64,000 bases of DNA from CAVQFD01 sp963724695 (lineage in GTDB: Bacteria; Acidobacteriota; Vicinamibacteria; Vicinamibacterales; CAVVIG01), in the NCBI GenBank assembly GCA_963724695.1, contig CAVRVW010000010.1, positions 1-64,000 of the forward strand, given 5' to 3'. Positions 54,431 to 62,483 of the stretch are shown here, piece after piece; position 1 is the stretch's first letter; every line of letters starts with the position of its first letter. The notes below the pieces were generated by a model. That model saw only the letters and a program-made list of their open reading frames with translations. It was not told where the DNA came from and ran no database searches. A program made the translations under genes and the position numbers.

Positions 54431-56935
54431 TTGGCAGATAACACCTCGAACAAGCTGGTTGGACAGAACTATTCGACGCCGGACCTGGTGGCAAAGGTCA
54501 CGGGTCGTGCGAAGTATGCCGAGGACTTCCGCGCCGAAGGCATGCTGTTCGCCAAGCTGCTCTTGAGCCCGATGCCTCATGCGAAGGTGCTCAGCGTCGA
54601 CACGAGCGAAGCCCTGGCGATGCCCGGTGTCAAGGCCGTGCTGACGATTGAGGACCTGCCGCAGGTCGTCGAGGGCGCCAACCTCGGTGAAGGAATCATC
54701 GCGAGCACGCTCTCCGAGCGCGGCTTGACCGACGAACCGCTTTACCAGGGCGAACCGATCCTGGCCGTGGCCGCCGTCGACGAGCTCACGGCGGCGGAGG
54801 CCATCGAGAAGATTCACATCGAGTACCAGCCCCTGCCCTTCGTCGTCGATCCGATCGAGTCGCTCCGGCCGGGCAGCCCGAATGCCAGGAGCCAGGGCAA
54901 TGTGTGGTTCCGGCCAGCGCCGCCGGCTCCGCCTCAACCCGGTGCCGCCCCCACTCCGCCCGCCGGGCCGAAGGTGCAGGAGCTGAAGTGGACCGCCGAG
55001 GACTTCGCCGCCGCGGGCGAAGGACAGCTGCCGCTCGGGAAGCACACTGACGAGTGGGTGGTCGGCGACATCGAGGCCGGTTTCAAGGAAGCCGACCTCG
55101 TGCTCGACGAGACCTGGGTCGGGAACAACACGAGCCATCAGCCGATGGAAACACGCACGGCGATGGCGTACTGGCAAAACGGCAAGCTGTACATGCACTG
55201 CTCCACGCAGAGCGTCATGCGAACCGTCGGGTCGGTCGCGCGCTGGGTCGGCATCAAGCCCGAGGACGTCGTCATCATCTCCGAGTTCACCGGAGGCGGG
55301 TTCGGCAGCAAGGGCTCGGGGTCGGTGTTCGTCGCGGTCGCGGCGCTCTTGTCGAAGAAGGCCAACGCCCCCGTGATGATGCGGATCTCGCGCGACGAGG
55401 AGCAGAACATCGGCCGGGCGCGGCCGGCGCTGCACTCCCGCGTCAAGGTGGGCTTCCGGAAGGATGGGCGGATCACCGCCATCGACGGCCTGGCCGTGGT
55501 CGACAACGGTCCCTATGACGTCGTCAGCGATTCGCGTTCGGCCGGCGACCACATCTCGCTCTCGTATCAACCGCTCGCCATGCGGTGGCGGACACTGACG
55601 GTGCTGACGAACACGCCGTCCCGTGGGGCGCAGCGGGCGCCAGGCGGCATGCAGGGGAACTCCCTCATGGCGCCGGTGATTGCGAAGGCGGCAAGGAAGC
55701 TCGGCATCGACGAGGTCGCGATCCACCGGATCAACGCGCCGGAAGGGCAGCCGAAGTTCGGGGCGCCGAACGCCAGGGGCGCGCAGAACTTCGCCACCAG
55801 CGCCTTCCTCAAGGACGCGCTCGACAAGGGCGCGGCGCTGTTCAACTGGGAAGAGAAGAAGGCGCGCAGCGGCAAACGCGTCGGCACCAAGGTGCGCGGA
55901 GCGGGCGTCGCCGTGAGCGCGTACTCGGCGGGTTCCCTCGGCTTCGACGGCCTGATGATCATCAAGCCCGATGGCCGTCTGACCGTCCAGTCGGGCATCG
56001 GCAACCTCGGGACCGAGTCCGTGTTCGACGTCCACCGCGTGGCCGCCGAACTGCTCGGCATTCCGTGGGAGAAGGTCGACGTGGTCTGGGGCAATACCTC
56101 GAAGTACATGCCGTCGACGTGCGGTCAGGGCGGGAGCCAGACGACACATGCCATGACGCGCGCGGCGCATGCGGGGGCATCCGATGCCAGGAAGAAGCTT
56201 CAGGAGATCGCGGCGAGCGTGTTCGGGGGCCGGCCGGAGTCGTATCAGGTCGCGAACGAGCGTGTGTCGGGCGGCGGCCGAAGCCTGACGTTCGCGCAGG
56301 CGGCGCAGAAGGCCATCGAGCTCGGCGGGAAGTTCGACGGCCACGAGCTGCCGGCCGATATCAACAACTTCACCAAGACGTCGGCGACCGCGCTGGCCGG
56401 ACAGGGCCTGATGGGCGTGGCCCGCGACAGTTACGGCCGCGAAGGCACGTCCAAGTCGTACGTGGCGGGCTTCGCGGAAGTGGAGGTCGACGTCGAGACC
56501 GGGTACTACCAGGTCCTCGAGTACGTCGCCGTGGCGGATGTCGGCACGGTGATCCATCCTCGCAACCTGGGCGGCCAGATCAACGGCGGCATCATGCTCG
56601 GTATCGGCCACGCGCTCGGCCAGAAGTGGGTGTACGACCAGCACTTCGGGGTGCCGGTCGCCAACCGGTTCTACACCACCAAGCCGCCCACGATTCTCGA
56701 TGCTCCTGGGAAGATGACATGGGCGGCGGTCGAAATCCCCGATCCGCAGACACCGGTGGGAGCGCGGGGCGTCGGCGAAGCGCCGGTGGGAGCGGGATTC
56801 GGCGCCGTGGCCAACGCGATCGCGGCTGCTGTGGGCGACGAGGCGTTCCGCCGCGCGCCGATCACCGCGGACATGATCCTGATGGCGCTCGAGCACGGAC
56901 GCCCGATGCACGAAGCTCTAACAGCGAACGTCTGA
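54431..56935 (+). CDS. Molybdenum-binding subunit 2 of aldehyde oxidoreductase (PaoC-like)
   Basis: An 834-residue second catalytic subunit, closely related to the one at 50.1 kb over its whole length (GQNYSTPDLVAKVTGRAKYA, FAAAGEGQLPLGKHTDEWV, ARGVGEAPVGAG). It starts at TTG 54431, chosen because GGAGG lies 8 nt upstream and the match with its paralogue begins here. The linker is only about 20 residues (PAPPAPPQPGAAPTPPAGPK). It keeps the catalytic Glu and molybdopterin motifs. It probably pairs with the single Fe-S and FAD subunits to give an enzyme with another substrate range. Confidence 0.92.
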   Translation: MADNTSNKLVGQNYSTPDLVAKVTGRAKYAEDFRAEGMLFAKLLLSPMPHAKVLSVDTSEALAMPGVKAVLTIEDLPQVVEGANLGEGIIASTLSERGLTDEPLYQGEPILAVAAVDELTAAEAIEKIHIEYQPLPFVVDPIESLRPGSPNARSQGNVWFRPAPPAPPQPGAAPTPPAGPKVQELKWTAEDFAAAGEGQLPLGKHTDEWVVGDIEAGFKEADLVLDETWVGNNTSHQPMETRTAMAYWQNGKLYMHCSTQSVMRTVGSVARWVGIKPEDVVIISEFTGGGFGSKGSGSVFVAVAALLSKKANAPVMMRISRDEEQNIGRARPALHSRVKVGFRKDGRITAIDGLAVVDNGPYDVVSDSRSAGDHISLSYQPLAMRWRTLTVLTNTPSRGAQRAPGGMQGNSLMAPVIAKAARKLGIDEVAIHRINAPEGQPKFGAPNARGAQNFATSAFLKDALDKGAALFNWEEKKARSGKRVGTKVRGAGVAVSAYSAGSLGFDGLMIIKPDGRLTVQSGIGNLGTESVFDVHRVAAELLGIPWEKVDVVWGNTSKYMPSTCGQGGSQTTHAMTRAAHAGASDARKKLQEIAASVFGGRPESYQVANERVSGGGRSLTFAQAAQKAIELGGKFDGHELPADINNFTKTSATALAGQGLMGVARDSYGREGTSKSYVAGFAEVEVDVETGYYQVLEYVAVADVGTVIHPRNLGGQINGGIMLGIGHALGQKWVYDQHFGVPVANRFYTTKPPTILDAPGKMTWAAVEIPDPQTPVGARGVGEAPVGAGFGAVANAIAAAVGDEAFRRAPITADMILMALEHGRPMHEALTANV

Positions 56936-56936
56936 A

Positions 56937-57206
56937 TTGGGTAATCGGGTGATTGGGTAATTGGGTAATTGGTGAATCGGGTAATTGAGTAGTTGGTCGG
57001 GTAATTGAGTAATTGATTGGGGAATTGGTGGGGTCATTGAAGCAATTCAATGACCCCATTTTTGTTCGCGCGATTGCCGACTCAACGTTCCAAATTCGGC
57101 AATTTCCCGATTGTCGACAATTATCCCAATTGTCGACAATTACCCGATGGGGCAATTTACCCAATTACCCGATTCACCGATTACCCAATTACCGAATCAC
57201 CCGATT
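56937..57206. repeat. Large palindromic array of GGGTAATT octamers, 270 nt
   Basis: Begins in the stop context TGAATTGGGTAA. The left arm (to about 57028) repeats GGGTAATC, GGGTGATT, GGGTAATT, GAGTAGTT; the right arm (about 57104-57206) holds the complement (ATTACCCA, ATTCACCG, ATCACCCG). The centre has a perfect terminator (57029-57063) and two copies of TTGTCGACAA. The right arm ends in the stop codon of the convergent gene. No gene is present; frames that read through it give an artificial PITQLPNHPITQ peptide. Confidence 0.9.
57029..57063 (+). terminator. Strong intrinsic terminator at the centre of the octamer array
   Basis: Perfect 13-bp stem TGGGGTCATTGAA / TTCAATGACCCCA with loop GCAA, followed by TTTTT. 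This is the clearest intrinsic terminator in the window and ends the aldehyde oxidoreductase operon. It is nested inside the GGGTAATT array but uses different sequence. Confidence 0.85.
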
Positions 57207-57931
57207 ACCCAATTCGGAGGTTCGCGACGAGCGGCAGATGGTCTGAAGCGACCACCGAGAGCCGCGTGCGCGGAAGCTCCGACGTCGACGACTTCGAGCC
57301 GCCCTGCGTAGTAGATGTGGTCCAGGTGCAGGATCGGAAAGAGCCCGGGGTAGGTCCGGCGCCTCTTCAGGAAATTCCGCAGGTCCACGCTCTTCAGCCG
57401 ATCGCTCAGAAGCCTCGTCGTCAGCCCCTTCATCCACTCGTTGAAGTCGCCGAGCAAGAGCTTGGGCCCGCCGACGTGCCGGTCGCAGACGAACTCCGCC
57501 AGCTGTTCGGCCTGGAAACGCCGTTCGAGGATCGCGGTCCCGAGGTGGACGTTGTAGAGATGCAGCGTGTGGCCGCCGATCTCGATGTCCGCGCGCTGGA
57601 CCGCCCGCTCTTCGCAGGTTCGCCACGACAGATCGTGCTGGGTGTGGCTGGTGATCGGGAAGCGGCTCAAGACGACGTTGCCGAACTGGTGGCCGCGGAG
57701 CAACCGCACCGTCGCCATGACCCAGCCCATGCCGAGCGCTGCGCCGATCTCCTCGATGTGACTCCCCCCGCGCGGCCCCGCGCCGACGACCTCCTGAAGG
57801 GCGATGACGTCCGCGCCGACATGCCGCAGAACGGCGGCGATGCGATCGGGCTTGGTCCGCCGGTCCATGCCGCGGCTGCGATGGATGTTGTACGTCACGA
57901 CGCGGAGCGTCTGGGGGGCGTCGTGGCTCAC
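57205..57931 (-). CDS. Endonuclease/exonuclease/phosphatase-fold protein (one frameshift)
   Basis: Member of the EEP superfamily (phosphodiesterase or nuclease fold). It reads from GTG 57931: VVTYNIHRSRGMD (first catalytic Asn), ADVIALQEV (Glu), LYNVHLG (His), LLLGDFNEW (Asp-Asn), and LDHIYY. One extra base near 57275 breaks the frame. The correct C-terminus is LSVVASDHLPLVANLRIG with the SDH catalytic motif, stopping at 57205; the uninterrupted frame reads on into the repeat. Motifs are otherwise complete. It could be a cytoplasmic phosphodiesterase. Confidence 0.82.
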
Positions 57932-57933
57932 TC

Positions 57934-57948
57934 GGGCTATGATAGCCC
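57934..57948. promoter_or_regulatory. Symmetric core promoter between divergent genes
   Basis: GGGCTAT-G-ATAGCCC is a perfect palindrome. It contains TATGAT on the plus strand (57938-57943) and TATCAT on the minus strand, each about 6-8 nt from the start codons of the two divergent genes. This would drive two leaderless messages from one site. Confidence 0.45.
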
Positions 57949-57951
57949 GTG

Positions 57952-58326
57952 ATGTCTCGCGGGCTGTGCGCGGTCGCGCTGGCGGCGGCAGTTGCGAGCG
58001 GATGTGCACGCCCACCTCAGGCGAAGCCGCTGGAGCTCGACGGCAATATTCTCGCGGTGAACAACCGCACATCCAGCGACTGGTCGAGCGTCGAGATCTG
58101 GATCAACCAGCACTACCGGATCACGGTGCCGGCCATCGCCGCCGGGACCAGGTTTACGGTGGGGCTGGACGCCTTCGTGGCCGGTTTCGGCCAGCGGTTC
58201 GACGTCAAGCGCCAGAAGCTGACCGACCTGCGCCTGGCGGCGCGCCAGCCCGATGGCACGCCCGTGGAGATTCGCTACGAGTTCGAAGGCAACCGGCTCG
58301 ATGGAGCCCGCAAAGGATCCCCGTGA
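57952..58326 (+). CDS. Small lipoprotein of unknown function
   Basis: A 124-residue protein with lipobox signal (VALAAAVASGC, Cys at about 18). The mature domain (LDGNILAVNNRTSSDWSSVE, then NQHYRITVPAIAAGTRFTVG, then FDVKRQKLTDLRLAA) looks like a small beta-sandwich. I do not recognise a family. It starts at ATG 57952, with an upstream GTG at 57949, and overlaps the next gene by TGATG. Confidence 0.7.
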   Translation: MSRGLCAVALAAAVASGCARPPQAKPLELDGNILAVNNRTSSDWSSVEIWINQHYRITVPAIAAGTRFTVGLDAFVAGFGQRFDVKRQKLTDLRLAARQPDGTPVEIRYEFEGNRLDGARKGSP

Positions 58327-58628
58327 TGGCCAAGCTCAAGTCCGAACTCGAAGTCGTTTGCCCCTGCTGTCAGACAACGCTGGTGATCGACCTCAACCTG
58401 GGGCGGGTCGTCTCGCACCACGAACCGGAGCGCGGCAACAAGCCCGAGTTGAGCGACGCCCAGCGGATTCTGGCCGACGAAGCCGCCCGTCGCGAGTCGA
58501 TCTTTCAGCAATCGGTCACCGCTGAGCGCGGCCGTGGCGACGCGCTTGCCAGACGCTTCGAGGAAGCGTTGAAGCAGGCCAACCAGGAACCGATTACCAA
58601 ACCGACGAGAGACTTCGATTTGGACTGA
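58326..58628 (+). CDS. Small zinc-ribbon-like protein
   Basis: A 100-residue protein with CPCCQTTLVIDLN near residue 14, half of a zinc ribbon. The rest is charged and helical (AARRESIFQQSVTAERGRGD, then LARRFEEALKQANQEP). It may bind metal or nucleic acid. It is translationally coupled to the lipoprotein by TGATG. The downstream array begins within the TGAATTTGGTCA stop context. Confidence 0.7.
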   Translation: MAKLKSELEVVCPCCQTTLVIDLNLGRVVSHHEPERGNKPELSDAQRILADEAARRESIFQQSVTAERGRGDALARRFEEALKQANQEPITKPTRDFDLD

Positions 58629-58733
58629 ATTTGGTCATCTGGTCATCTGGTCATTTGGTCATTTGGCGATGTTGGCGTGATCAACGACCAAATAAACCAA
58701 ATGACCAAATGACCAAATGACCAAATGACTAGA
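58629..58733. repeat. Inverted array of GGTCATTT octamers between convergent genes
   Basis: Left arm (58629-58668): GGTCATCT, GGTCATCT, GGTCATTT, GGTCATTT. Right arm (58686-58733): CCAAATGA repeated four to five times, running into the stop codon of the transglutaminase-like gene (58729). A strong hairpin, plausible as a bidirectional terminator. Same word as 52786-52882. Confidence 0.9.
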
Positions 58734-59460
58734 TGGTGAACTCCCCCGGAATCTCCGTCCATCGGTCCCGTCCCTTGTAGTACACCGGCTTCCGGCCATC
58801 GTGTGTCGCGCGGTACGCGCGATAGCGGTCGCGCAACCGCCTGAACCTCGCGTTCGACGACTCGAGCGCCTTGTGGGGGAAATCGAGCAGCATGCGCTCG
58901 ACCTTCCAGACGTTGGTTGCCGCCAGCCGCCAGTCGTATGCGCCCATGATGCGGAGATCCACGACGGCAAACGCGGTCACCCGCCCGGTATAGTCGACGT
59001 ACGGGTCGATGTAGCTGCGAGCGAGCGCCCGCGGTGAATCGAAGACCGGCCGGCGGCCGTGCAGCCCCGGGTCTCTCGAGCGGGCGACAAATCCCCACCG
59101 GCCGCGCGCTCTGTACACGAAGATCACGTGGTCGAGGTGATCGATCGATTCGAAGCTGAGGACGAGCGGTGGATACCCGTGCTGTTCGAGAGTCACCGCG
59201 GCAAACAGCGCCGCCTCGAGGCAGTGGGCGCACCCGTGGCTCACGACGCCGCGAAAGCTTCTGAGGGTGGCGCCCTCTGGAGCCGGCTCGGTGTTGTAGG
59301 GCAGGCGGTTCAGGAAGCGCTGCACAGCGAGCGGCGTTCGCAGCCGCTCGACGAGCCGGCGTTCGCGGGGCGTGAAGGCGCTCCGGGGCGGCACGCCCTG
59401 GCCGGCGCCGCCAGTCGCGGTCGCGCTACTTCGCCGCCGCAACGCGCTCGAGGTCCGCAA
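58729..59460 (-). CDS. Transglutaminase-like (papain-fold) protein
   Basis: A 243-residue protein with a probable Cys-His-Asp triad: SHGCAHCLEAALFAAVTLEQ (Cys), IDHLDHVIFVYRARGRWGFV (His) and SRDPGLHG (Asp). This is the transglutaminase-like pattern of bacterial cysteine proteases or amidases. The annotated start, ATG 59460, overlaps the SCO gene by 35 nt; GTG 59394 is an alternative. Target unknown. Confidence 0.75.
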   Translation of the reverse strand: MRTSSALRRRSSATATGGAGQGVPPRSAFTPRERRLVERLRTPLAVQRFLNRLPYNTEPAPEGATLRSFRGVVSHGCAHCLEAALFAAVTLEQHGYPPLVLSFESIDHLDHVIFVYRARGRWGFVARSRDPGLHGRRPVFDSPRALARSYIDPYVDYTGRVTAFAVVDLRIMGAYDWRLAATNVWKVERMLLDFPHKALESSNARFRRLRDRYRAYRATHDGRKPVYYKGRDRWTEIPGEFTI

Positions 59461-60292
59461 TCAGCTGGTCGGGCGACCACTCGTTGCCGGTAAACGCCTT
59501 GACGAAGTTGCCGTTCGCATCGACGATGGCCGTCCGCAGACTGTGGGTGATGTCGCGCTGATCGTTCATCTCCCGCGTGACTGCGAGGCCGAACCTGGTG
59601 GCGAACTGGTCCACCTCGTCGCGGTCGCCGGTCAGGAACGACCAGACCTTCGGATCCGCCTTGAGCGATTCGGCGTGCTTCTTGAGCACGGGCGGGGTGT
59701 CGGTGAGCGGATCGAAGCTGACGCTGAGAAGCCTGACGCCGGACAGCGCGGGATTCTTCTTCACGGCCGCCTGGACCGCCACGAAGTGCCGATCCATCAA
59801 CGGGCAGAACGTCGGCATCGGGCACCGCGTGTAGATGAACGTGATCGCCAGCACCGAGCCCTTGAACGACGCCATGTCCACGGCCTGGCCATCCTGATTC
59901 ACGAACTTCGTGGCCGGAACGGGCTCGCCCTCCTTGAGCAGCTCGAACCCGGAGGATGCGGCCGCCGAGGCCGGAGGCGTCTCGAGCGGCGCTTCGCCAA
60001 CCTTTTTCACGTCGACCAGATAGGCGCCGTTGCTCTCGATGATGAGCCGGGATGTGATGAGGTCGCCCGGCTTGAGTGACTCGTACTCTCTGGGGTTCCG
60101 AACCTGGTAGGGCATGGTCATCCCTGCCATGAAGCCCTTGATCTCTTCGTGCTTGATGTTGGCTTCCATGTGGTCGGGTGCGATCGACAGGATCTGCCCT
60201 TGCAGTGTGTATTCACGATCGCTCGATCCGCCGCCACAGGCAGCCGCCAGGACCGCGATCAGAAAGATTGGGATGGATGGACGCATCCACAT
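59426..60292 (-). CDS. CusF-like domain fused to a SCO family copper chaperone
   Basis: A 288-residue lipoprotein (lipobox LAAAC, C19). Residues about 27-95 resemble CusF: IKGFMAGMTMPYQVRNPR has the MTMPY copper motif. Residues about 115-288 are a SCO/thioredoxin fold with RCPMPTFCPLMD (C157 and C163) and DITHSLRTAIVD (third copper ligand His). The Cys spacing is CX5C, where canonical SCO1 has CX3C. It likely delivers copper to cytochrome oxidase or another exported enzyme. It overlaps the transglutaminase-like gene. Confidence 0.88.
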   Translation of the reverse strand: MWMRPSIPIFLIAVLAAACGGGSSDREYTLQGQILSIAPDHMEANIKHEEIKGFMAGMTMPYQVRNPREYESLKPGDLITSRLIIESNGAYLVDVKKVGEAPLETPPASAAASSGFELLKEGEPVPATKFVNQDGQAVDMASFKGSVLAITFIYTRCPMPTFCPLMDRHFVAVQAAVKKNPALSGVRLLSVSFDPLTDTPPVLKKHAESLKADPKVWSFLTGDRDEVDQFATRFGLAVTREMNDQRDITHSLRTAIVDANGNFVKAFTGNEWSPDQLIADLERVAAAK

Positions 60293-60310
60293 AGTTTACA
60301 GTCGGACGCG

Positions 60311-61024
60311 ATGGTGTGGATCGGGACCTCCGGCTACAACTACCCGGAGTGGAAGGGCAGCTTCTATCCGAAGGACCTGGCGGCTGCCAAGATGCTTCCG
60401 TACTACGCGGAGCGGTTCAACACCGTCGAGATCAACTACACGTTCTACCGGATGCCCAGCGAGAAGCTTGTGGCCGGTTGGGCCGCGCAGACCCCTTCGC
60501 CCTGGAAGATCACGCTCAAGGCGCCCCGGCGCATAACACACGACAGCCGGCTCAAGAACTGCGGCGACCTGGTGAGCGGGTTCTGTCGCGTCGCGGCCAC
60601 ACTGGGCGACAAGCTCGGCGCGCTGCTCTTTCAGCTGCCGCCGAATCTCAAGAAAGACCTCGCGATTTTCGACGCCTTCCTGGCCGACCTGCCGCCGCGC
60701 GCACCGGCCGCCTTCGAGTTCCGCAACGTCTCGTGGCTGGACGACGAGGTGTACGAGCGGCTGAAGGCGCGGAATCTCGCGCTGTGCGTGGCCGACAGCG
60801 AAAAGCTGTCGACACCGGTCAAGATCACGGCCGACTACGCCTACTTCCGCCTGCGCGACGAAGGCTACGCGCCGGACGACATCGCGCGGTGGGCTGACAC
60901 CATCCGGCGCGAGACCGCATCCTGCCGGGAGGTCTTCGTGTATTTCAAGCACGAGGACGAAGGGAAAGGCCCCGAGTTCGCGGCGCTGCTCAGGCGACAG
61001 CTCAGCGAATCACGACCCGGATAA
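60311..61024 (+). CDS. DUF72 family protein
   Basis: A 237-residue TIM-barrel-like protein of the YecE/DUF72 family: WIGTSGYNYPEWKGSFYPKD at the start, YYAERFNTVEINYTFYRMPS, and VYFKHEDEGKGPEFAALL near the end. The function of DUF72 is not established. It begins 19 nt from the divergent SCO gene, so the two share a short promoter region. Confidence 0.9.
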   Translation: MVWIGTSGYNYPEWKGSFYPKDLAAAKMLPYYAERFNTVEINYTFYRMPSEKLVAGWAAQTPSPWKITLKAPRRITHDSRLKNCGDLVSGFCRVAATLGDKLGALLFQLPPNLKKDLAIFDAFLADLPPRAPAAFEFRNVSWLDDEVYERLKARNLALCVADSEKLSTPVKITADYAYFRLRDEGYAPDDIARWADTIRRETASCREVFVYFKHEDEGKGPEFAALLRRQLSESRPG

Positions 61025-61028
61025 ACAA

Positions 61029-61057
61029 TTGACAAGCGCGCGGGCCGGTTTCAGTAT
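61029..61057 (+). promoter_or_regulatory. Promoter TTGACA-17-CAGTAT for the cytochrome/monooxygenase-like gene
   Basis: TTGACAA at 61029-61035 and GTTTCAGTAT at 61048-61057, the same elements with the same 12-nt spacing as at 49423-49451. Transcription would start near 61064. A GAGGAGG ribosome site lies before ATG 61122. Confidence 0.65.
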
Positions 61058-61121
61058 GCGAGAGCGTTCGGTATCGTACCCCTCGCGCCTGGGTGTTCAC
61101 GGTGTCCTCGAGGAGGTCAGC

Positions 61122-62465
61122 ATGCAGTCCTATCCGACGCCTCGCGTCCTCGCTATCGCGGTGATGGCCGCGGCCGTCTGCTCGATTCCGCCGGCAGTAG
61201 CGCACGCTCAAAGCGTGCAGGCCTCGCCGCAGGGAGCGGCGACGTTCTCCAGGGATGTGGCGCCGATCTTTCAACGTGCCTGCCAGAACTGTCATCGGCC
61301 CGGATCGGTGGCGCCGATGTCGCTTCTGACCTACGAGGACGCCCGGCCGTGGGCCCGCTCCATCAAGACCAAGGTCACCGCGCGCGAGATGCCGCCGTGG
61401 CACATCGATCGCAACGTGGGCATCACGAAATTCAAGGACGATCCCTCGCTGACCGACGCGGAGATCGCGACCATCGCCCGCTGGGTCGATGGAGGCGCAC
61501 AGCAGGGGAACCCCGCCGATATGCCGCCTGCCCGGCAGTTTTCCGAAATCGACAAGTGGTACATCGGCAAGCCGGACGTCATCGTGGCCATGGAAAAGCC
61601 GTATGTGCTCCCCGCGGCCGGCCCCGACAACATCGTGGACGTGCTCATCGATCCCGGGTTCAAGGAAGACATGTACCTGATGGCGATCGAGAGCAAGCCG
61701 ATGGACGCGAAGAGCTTCAACGTCGTCCATCACTTCACGACCAATCTCGTCGAGGACCCTGAAGAGGATCCAACCGGACTGTTCCTCAACGAGTATGCGC
61801 TCGGCAAGAACGGCGACATCTTCCCGCCGAATTCCGGGCGCCTGGTCAAGGCCGGCACCAAGATCAACTTCAACCTGCACCTGAACCCGCGAGGCGAGGA
61901 GACGCCGGTCAAGGTCGCGGTCGCGTTCAAGACCTATCCGAAGGGCAGCGTGCCCAAGTACGTCGCCTTCTCGCAGCATATGGGTGATGCGCCGGAGCTC
62001 GATATTCCAGCCGGCGCGATTTCGCGACACGACGGGTACTTCAGGCTTTCCAAGCCGACCCTGCTCGCGTCGTTCCAGCCGCACATGCACAACCGCGGCA
62101 AGGCCCAGTGCATCGAGGTCATCTACCCGGACCTCAACCCCAACTCCGCCAGGCCGGGCCCGGCGCGCACCGAAACGATCAGCTGTGTCTCGAACTATCA
62201 GTTCGGCTGGCACATTACATACCCCTATGCGGACGATGTGGCGCCCTTGCTGCCGGCGGGGTCGATCATTCACGTCATCTCGTGGCACGACAACACCGGC
62301 GCCAACAAGTGGAATCCCAATCCGAAGAACTGGGTGGGCGGCGGCTCCCGGTCGATCGACGAGATGAGTTTTGCCTGGGTGACGATCACCTATCTCGAAG
62401 AGGACGACTTCCAGGAACGTGTGGCGGCCAGGCGTCGGGCCCAGGCCACCAACCAGCAGCCCTGA
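61122..62465 (+). CDS. Exported cytochrome c with copper-monooxygenase-like domain
   Basis: A 447-residue exported protein. The signal (VLAIAVMAAAVCSIPPAVAH) is followed by a cytochrome c domain with CQNCHRPGS (haem site) and possible axial Met later. The C-terminal half has beta-sheet features of the PHM-type copper monooxygenases, with conserved VVHHFTTNL (two His), FQPHMHNRGKAQC and SWHDNTGANKWNPNP. Such cytochrome-monooxygenase-like proteins are common in Acidobacteriota; substrate unknown. It starts 98 nt after DUF72 and 19 nt before a related exported gene. Confidence 0.85.
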   Translation: MQSYPTPRVLAIAVMAAAVCSIPPAVAHAQSVQASPQGAATFSRDVAPIFQRACQNCHRPGSVAPMSLLTYEDARPWARSIKTKVTAREMPPWHIDRNVGITKFKDDPSLTDAEIATIARWVDGGAQQGNPADMPPARQFSEIDKWYIGKPDVIVAMEKPYVLPAAGPDNIVDVLIDPGFKEDMYLMAIESKPMDAKSFNVVHHFTTNLVEDPEEDPTGLFLNEYALGKNGDIFPPNSGRLVKAGTKINFNLHLNPRGEETPVKVAVAFKTYPKGSVPKYVAFSQHMGDAPELDIPAGAISRHDGYFRLSKPTLLASFQPHMHNRGKAQCIEVIYPDLNPNSARPGPARTETISCVSNYQFGWHITYPYADDVAPLLPAGSIIHVISWHDNTGANKWNPNPKNWVGGGSRSIDEMSFAWVTITYLEEDDFQERVAARRRAQATNQQP

Positions 62466-62483
62466 TCGGGTCAGGAGAACGCC

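Noticed and set aside
57108..57140. Two TTGTCGACAA palindromes as GntR-type operators
   Set aside because: They sit within the octamer array and downstream of a terminator between convergent genes, with no promoter to control.
56862..57164. Small frame encoding repeated PITQLPNHPITQ-like peptide
   Set aside because: It is the octamer array translated; no start signal or family resemblance.
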